A stretch of DNA of 64,000 nucleotides from Boswellia sacra (lineage: Eukaryota; Streptophyta; Magnoliopsida; Sapindales; Burseraceae): the NCBI GenBank assembly GCA_013180625.2, contig SNVD02013750.1, positions 1 to 64,000 of the forward strand, written 5' to 3'. The notes under the pieces are model-generated. The model was not told the DNA's origin. It did no database searches and was given only the letters and a program-made list of their open reading frames with translations. Shown here piece after piece: positions 58,117 to 64,000 of this stretch; the first letter of the stretch is position 1; every line of letters begins with the position of its first letter. The position numbers and the translations under genes are program-made.

Positions 58117-58783
58117 TGAGTATAATTTTGTGGAATTTGATATATAAATTGCAAGTATTAATAATTATTGTCTCTAGTTGGCTACTGTGTTTCTTTAATT
58201 TCATAGCTTTGAGGATTATATAATTAATTAAATTGAATGAAGTGGGGTTCTGTTGCAATGTTAGATTTTGTTTGAGAAGTTTAGTTTATAGTTTGTTTCA
58301 TATGAAATTGTCGGAAAGATGATGCTAGATGGGTTGTTTTAACTATATAAGGGTATAATGATTAGACTTATTTCACTTGAGTTAAATATTAGTGGTTGAA
58401 TTATCCAAATTATCACTTGAATTAAATCTTTTGAAGTTTAAGCTTGAAATTTGTTGTTTGCTTAGTGTTTTTGTCTAGATTTAGTGTTGGATTGGCTTGG
58501 ATGTGGTTCTGGTGTTTAATTTTAGCTACAGTTAATTCAGTTATTGTTTAATTGATTTTGTTGTTTTGTCGGTGAGGTCTGTTTGGCAGCTGAGAAAAAG
58601 CCAAATAAATGGGGAGCGAAGTGAATGAAAGTTGAAGTTTTGGTTTTTTTTTTTTAATGCTTGTCTTGTGTTAATTTACGCAAAGTTGAGCTTGATTTGG
58701 AAGGGAAATTTGAAATCTTAAGGTTGTGCTTTTAAAGATTTAGTTTGTTAAACATTTTCATTTGTATTTTCTTGACTGAAAAT
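58117..58783 (+). other. CACTA B interior spacer
   Basis: AT-rich sequence between the delta-COP and katanin fragments, probably captured intron or flank. No motif seen. Confidence 0.4.
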
Positions 58784-59250
58784 GAATGTAGAGGAATTTG
58801 TGGCACATTCAGCGAATGTGAATTGTCTAAGTATTGGGAAGAAAGCATGTCGGCTTCTTATGACGAGCGGAGATGACAATAATGTCAATATTTGGGCAAT
58901 CGGGAAATCCACTTCTTTGATGGTTAGTTTCATCTTCTTATTAACTACTTGTTATTGATTTTTTGCCTTTAAAAAGTTGATGAGTCTGTTGCGTTAAATG
59001 TGTGTGATTACTGAACTTAATGGCCCATTTTATTTTTTACTGAACTCTTAACTAGTTCTGTTTAGATTATTTACGTGTTTGGTAGTTTTTTTTGGAACTC
59101 CCTAATGTGGAATTATTGCAGAATATGAGAGGTTAAGGTTTTTTCTTTAAATAATTTTTGTATATGTTAAAATACAGAGCCTGTGTGGACATATAAGTCC
59201 AGTTGAATCCATAGCTTTTGATTCGGCTGAAGTGTTAGTGCTTGCTGGTT
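58784..59250 (+). pseudogene. KTN80: Katanin p80 (KTN80/KATNB1-type) WD40 fragment
   Basis: Katanin p80 targets the microtubule-severing p60 ATPase. Exon 58784-58921 encodes EEFVAHSANVNCLSIGKKAC, then RLLMTSGDDNNVNIWAIGK; exon 59178-59250 encodes SLCGHISPVESIAFDSAEVL, then VLA. This corresponds to the first two WD40 repeats. The remaining repeats and the C-terminal p60-binding domain are absent. The GGDDxKV signature is changed to SGDDNNV. Confidence 0.88.
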
Positions 59251-59587
59251 TATTTATTTTTTTGAATATCTTACTGCAAGTATTTATCGTCACATTTAAA
59301 TGTTTGTGGTTTTGTTTTCTAGATAATTCATGTGGCTCTGTGATTTGATGATCTCAATGATGGGTAGATTGTAATTTTTATACTCACCTGCTCACTAGCA
59401 AAATTCATTTCTTGATTTTGTTTGGATGAGAAATGTTATGAATTATAATTGATTGAAACTGGCCAATAAGTGATCCTGAAAATGATTTGCTTTGCGTTAT
59501 GCTAGTGGTAAGATAATAAAATCTAATAAGCATTAGTAGAAATCTAGTTCAACTTCTTTTGATTGAAATTTATATTTCAAAAGCATT

Positions 59588-62500
59588 TGAAGAGAAATAA
59601 ACAATAACCCTCCTTTGGTATCTCGGCGAATTCTTGAAACTCTGACTTACTTGGCTCGTAACCATCCCTTTGTCTCAAAGATTTTGCTTTAGTTTAGGCT
59701 ACCTCTCCCTTCCCTACAAGACATATAGAATATTGATCAGGCTCATGGCAAAGCTGTGATGGTTGAAATGTGTGAAATGGATAGAAAGAAGCACCAGGAA
59801 GGTTATATATCTATAATGTTGCTTCTGAGTCTCTTGAACCAACCCTTGTATGTGAGGAGTATAGCACATCTTGAACAGGTTATGCTTTTTCTAATGTGGT
59901 GATATCTGCTTTTCTGTATTTATTGTATGAGTAAAGTTACATGCTTGGGTGTTGTGCTAATTTTTGGTGTTTTCTTTCAGCTACTTAATTTGTTGGGGGT
60001 CATTATAGATAGTGCTGAAAGCAATTTACCTGAAAAATCAGGTCCATCTACAACAGAAAAACAAGCTCCTCCTCAAACTCCCGCTTTAGATACTGGGATG
60101 AATACAGAATCTCATGTTATTTCCTCTAGGGTTTCTGTTTCATCGTCCAGTGTTGTTGATTCGTCCAAATCTACAACTTCTAGTACAAATGAGGAATGTG
60201 ATGTTCAGACTGTGTTGCTTAACTTGCCACAAACAGAACTTTGTCTGCTTTGCTCATTGCTTGCTCGAGAAGGGTATAAAAGCTTTTTGTCTAGAGCTTA
60301 TTCTCTGTTTTTGTGGGCGTCTATGTGTGCTGGTGTTTTTTTTTTGCTCATAAATTATCAAATGTCTCTATATTCTTCACTTTTTATAGTTACAACTATA
60401 AACATGAAAAGAGTTTCATTCTGAATTCTAGGTGTTCATTCTCAAATTATGCCATCTTACATAAAATTAGCTCCCTCTCTTGCAACCTACTGTTATTGTT
60501 GTCCTGTATTACTTATTTCACTCTTGATCTGACATTGCATTTTTGTTTTCAGTTTGTCAGATAATGCATATACTCTGGTGGCTAAGGTAATGAATAAGTT
60601 GGTGGTGATTGCTCCTACTCATTGTCAGTTATTTATCACTGAGCTAGCAGATGCAGTGCAGAAGTTAACAAAATCTGGTATGGATGAGCTACATATGTTT
60701 GGTGAAGCTGTGAAAGCACTTCTCAATACATCATCTTCAGATGGAGCTGCAATTTTGAGGGTTCTGCAAGCATTAGGCTCTCTGTTAGCTCCCTAATTGA
60801 GAAAGAGAAAGATCAGCAAATTCCTCCTGATGAGCAGCATTCTGCTGCTCTTTCTCAGGTATGGGACATTAATACCACTTTGGATCCTTTGTGGCTGGAG
60901 CTGAGTAGATGTATAAGCAAAATTGAGAGCTATTCAGAATCTTCCCCTGATTCAGTTACCACATCCAGAAATTCGACTGTCAAACCATCCAGTGCTATGT
61001 CACCACTGCCTGCAGGTGCTCAGAACATATTACCATATATAGAATCTTTCTTTGTGATGTGTGAGAAGTTGCATCCTGCACAACCAGGTTCTGGTCATGA
61101 TTTCGATATTGCTGCTATTTCTGAGTTCAAGATGCCAGCACATCTACTGCCCCGCCAAAAACTATTAGGCCTGTTTCAAAAGTTGATGTAAAGCAAAGTG
61201 CTTTTGTGAGGTTCTCTGAGAAACACAGGAAGCTGTTAAATGCTTTCATCCGTCAAAATCCTGGGTTGCTAGAGAAATGTTTCTCGCTCATGCTAAAGGT
61301 TCCTCGTTTTGTTGATTTTGACAATAAACGTGCACACTTCAGGTCAAAAATAAAGCATCATCATCACAGTCCTTTAAGAATTTCAGTAAGAAGAGCTTAC
61401 ATTCTTGAAGATTCATATAACCAACTGCGCATGCAATCAACTCAAGATTTGAAGGGAAGGTTGACTGTTAACTTTCAAGGTGAGGAAGGTATTGATGCTG
61501 GTGGTCTTACTAGGGAATGGTACCAGTTGCTCTCTAGGGTTATTTTTGACAAGCGAGCCCTACTTTTCACTACAGTGGGCAATGAATCAACGTTCCAGCC
61601 CAACCCCTATTCAGTTTACCAAACAGAACATCTTTCATATTTCAAGTTTGTTGGGCGAGTTGTGAGTACTTCTCTTTGTCTGTTTAGATTGGCCTAGTCA
61701 TTGTTTGCTTTTTGCTCATTCCTTGACATCCGTTTTAGGTTGGAAAAGCACTTTTTGATAGGCAACTGTTAGATGTTCATTTTACTCGATCTTTCTACAA
61801 GCATATCCTTGGGGTTAAAGTAACTTATCCTGATATTGAAGCTATTGATCCTGATTACTTCAAAAACCTGAAGTGGATGCTTGAGGTATGTTACATGCCA
61901 ATTTTATCATCTTTTTAAATTACACTGGTTCTTTTGGTCTGCTTGTCTTAAACAGGTTAGTTCTCTATTTTTTGCAGAATGATATAAGTGATGTTCTAGA
62001 CCTCACTTTTAGCATCGATGCTGATGAGGAGAAGCTGATTTTGTATGAAAGAGCACAAGTAATGATTTCACTTGATCCCTTTCATTCACAGCTTTCATGT
62101 TTAATAATTGGTTTCTCATGGTGGGTATCTTTTAAATAATGCAGGTCACTGACTATGAATTAATTCCGGGTGGATGAAATATTAAGGTTACTGAGGATAA
62201 TAAGCACCAATATGTAATAATTCCAAGGGAACTAATTTCAATTTTCAATGACAAGGAATTGGAATTGTTGATTAGTGGACTTTTAGATATTGATTGTGAG
62301 TTTCATGGTTATTTGTTTATCTTAAGCCTTCTGAATGCTATAGCCTTTCCCAATCTTTGCCTTTTTTTTAGGAAAAAAAAATTCCCAAATATGTTTTCTC
62401 AAGTAGAAGACACAAGATAACAACTCTAACAAAAAAATAATATGATCAGTCTTTTTCAGTGGATGACATGAGGGCCAATACAGAATATTCTGGGTACAGT

Positions 62501-62599
62501 GTTGCATCTATAGTCATACAGTGGTTTTGGGAGGTTGTTCAAGGGTTCAGCAAGGAGGATAAGGCTCGACTTCTACAGTTTGTGACGGGCACATCAAAG
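59588..62599 (+). pseudogene. UPL1: UPL1/UPL2 HECT-type E3 ubiquitin ligase, C-terminal part without the catalytic cysteine
   Basis: Exons: 59588-59878 (RRILETLTYLARNHPFVSKI), 59981-60273 (LLNLLGVIIDSAESNLPEKS), 60553-61662 (through LIEKEKDQQIPPDEQHSAAL, VRFSEKHRKLLNAFIRQNPG and the HECT start RAYILEDSYNQLRMQSTQDL), 61739-61885 (GKALFDRQLLDVHFTRSFYK), 61978-62058, 62144-62294 and 62460-62599 (DMRANTEYSGYSVASIVIQW to FVTGTSK). HECT ligases form a thioester on a C-terminal Cys; that last exon is missing. Defects: CAG-to-TAG near 59693, 1-base deletions near 60795 and 61143, CGA-to-TGA at about 62174, and loss of about 25 residues of the HECT domain near 62211. UPL1 and UPL2 cannot be separated by eye. 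Confidence 0.93.
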
Positions 62600-64000
62600 G
62601 TAATATCTTTTCTTTTTGAACTTATTATTTATGAACTTCTATTGCGCCAAGCGCTTAGTGCTGTTGTAGTGGTTAATTTCATATTTATCTGACCCTAAGC
62701 ATGAGTTGGGTTAATGTATCAAGTAGAAAATTACAGATTATAATGGTTTTAGCATAATTTTTCTATATGCTTGGACTTATAAAACATTCAAAGCATGGCA
62801 TAGCTGGTTGGCATGATTCCTGGTCTTATTTATGAAATTTTAAACCGCTGTTTTGAACTAGAAAACAATGAAAATTGAAATTTCTTGCATTTCATATTAC
62901 ATCTGATGTTCTATTTGTGACTAGACATTTCATATTGTTTGTCTGATGTCCACTGAAATCTTGTCTTTAGTGATAATAAGTTCGTATGTTGAAGTTTAGA
63001 ATAGTTTAAGTCTTGTTATTTTTGTAAATGTTGACTAAATGATTAATTAGCTTTTCAATACCTTTTGCCATACTGACTGATTATCCTGCATCACTTTGCT
63101 TACTTTGGTTTAAGGCTTGGCTTGTTTGGTTTAGGATTTATACACTAGCTATGATGTGGTTTGTTCTTGTATTGAGTTCATTTTTATTGTAATCATAATA
63201 AATTATGATCAAATTAGAATATAGGATAATATATTAACTAAAGACAAACAAACTACAATTTATAATCAATCAATGATCACCAACAACAGTATTAGAGGCT
63301 ACAACATCAGTTACAAACTTTAAGACACCAATATCTTTTTTCATAACAAAACATCATAAAAGAAAAAACTGAAAGCTATAAATTAAGTTTCTTGTTTAAT
63401 TTATGTGGGTTTAGAACATTTCACAAGAAAGAGGACAAACTTAAAATTAGACATTTATAAAGCATGATAACCAGATTCTTTTTCTAGGCATTTTCACCCT
63501 CTCTCTTTTTGGCATTTTACAGAAATGCCCCACTTGTTTTTAGCTCTCTTTCTGCACTCATGTCATGGCCATGGGTTTCTATTTGTGTTGGGCTAAATCT
63601 GATGTGGGCCAACACAAAGTTGAAAGCTTCCATGCCCAGCTATGCGGAACAAATAACTTTTAATTTAGAAGAAATCAGATCTGGGTAACATGTTGAGCCA
63701 ATGAAAATTCACCCAAGGTTTGGAGCCACCCAATCCTTGGAATAAGAGGAGGCATTGTTTGACAATAATTAGCTAAAGTTTTGTCAATCAAAATTATCAA
63801 CATTAACTACCAATGGCATGGCAGCAGCAAGATACCCACTTTGTTCAATTGGCTGACTTGTGAGGCCTATAAATGAGCTAACATATTCACCCTTTCAATT
63901 TATACATTATATTATCCTTAGAATTCTGAGAATGTGCCACCTCTCCTACGACAAGAGCACTCCAACTTCTTTATTAGCTCAATGGCTCTCAGGTATCTGT
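62600..64000 (+). other. Right end of window, unassigned
   Basis: No gene fragment recognised with confidence. Near the end CCTATAAATGAGC (about 63868) is TATA-like, and 115 bp later ATGGCTCTCAGGTATCTG (63982) could open a further captured gene. This is weak. At 62662-62671 TGTTGTAGTG resembles an inverted CACTA end but lacks subterminal repeats. Confidence 0.35.

Larger units (their letters stand above)
53092..64000 (+). mobile_element. Second gene-fragment-carrying CACTA element (element B), left part
   Basis: CACTACAAGAATTTTTC begins at 53092 and interrupts an open gag frame of the Athila element. ATTTGTCAC-type subterminal repeats follow (53111-53119, 53203-53210, 53229-53237), and at +22 to +30 the end resembles that of element A (TTTGTGTCAC). 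Inside are fragments of five host genes (NDUFS8, importin-5, delta-COP, katanin p80, UPL1/2), all on the plus strand with introns. Neither the right terminus nor the rest of the Athila gag or 5' LTR appears before 64000, so the element is inferred to extend beyond the window and exceeds 10.9 kb. Confidence 0.75.

Noticed and set aside
62641..62671. TGTTGTAGTG as the right terminus of CACTA element B
   Set aside because: It matches only the first eight bases, lacks subterminal repeats and a TTT flank, and Athila sequence does not resume after it.
59927..62692. UPL1/2 as an active host gene
   Set aside because: Stops, frameshifts, an internal deletion and a missing catalytic Cys exon, inside a CACTA element.

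Overview
The window is nuclear DNA of a flowering plant, almost certainly a eudicot. It is AT-rich, its gene pieces have plant-type GT/AG introns, and it holds fragments of plant-specific genes (STN7, ARABIDILLO, LEUNIG, TIR-NBS-LRR, LOG) together with plant Ty1/copia, Ty3/gypsy (Athila type) and CACTA (En/Spm) transposons. I see no complete, intact host gene. It is best read as a heterochromatic, deeply nested transposon block.

Layout. 1-2160: 3' end and LTR of an Athila-type element on the plus strand. 2161-6621: unassigned DNA with an STN7 kinase fragment (minus strand) and, at 6621, a CACTA-like terminus. 6622-7790: probable remnant LTR. 7791-41690: a large gag-only Ty3/gypsy derivative whose right LTR was itself hit by a solo LTR (38426-40390). 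Its gag is split by a full-length Ty1/copia element (11736-32588; 5-bp target duplication AGAAG on both sides). That copia element is split in its integrase region by a 12.3-kb CACTA element (16335-28664; 3-bp duplication TTT on both sides). The CACTA is a gene-fragment carrier: pieces of a KH-domain protein, ARABIDILLO, a DnaJ-B chaperone, a Ptta/En/Spm-type transposon protein, a RING E3 ligase and LEUNIG, all on the plus strand and with introns. 41691-43840: broken TIR-NBS-LRR gene. 44747-53091: a second Athila-type element, minus strand, with decayed gag/pol and, between pol and the 3' LTR, two extra reading frames: a small Cys-cluster protein (frameshifted) and an uninterrupted intronless LOG (cytokinin-activating phosphoribohydrolase) homologue. 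53092-64000: the left part of a second gene-carrying CACTA element inserted in the Athila gag, holding pieces of NDUFS8, importin-5, delta-COP, katanin p80 and UPL1/UPL2, again all on the plus strand. Its right end lies beyond the window.

The most interesting points are (i) two large multi-gene CACTA elements that collected at least ten host gene fragments in one orientation, one with both termini and target duplication visible; (ii) the LOG-like gene carried as cargo by an Athila element, with a second probable copy of the same element at the left edge; and (iii) a nesting order that gives a relative history. Exon and LTR limits were read by eye and may be off by a few bases. Family identities come from remembered family knowledge, not from database searches.
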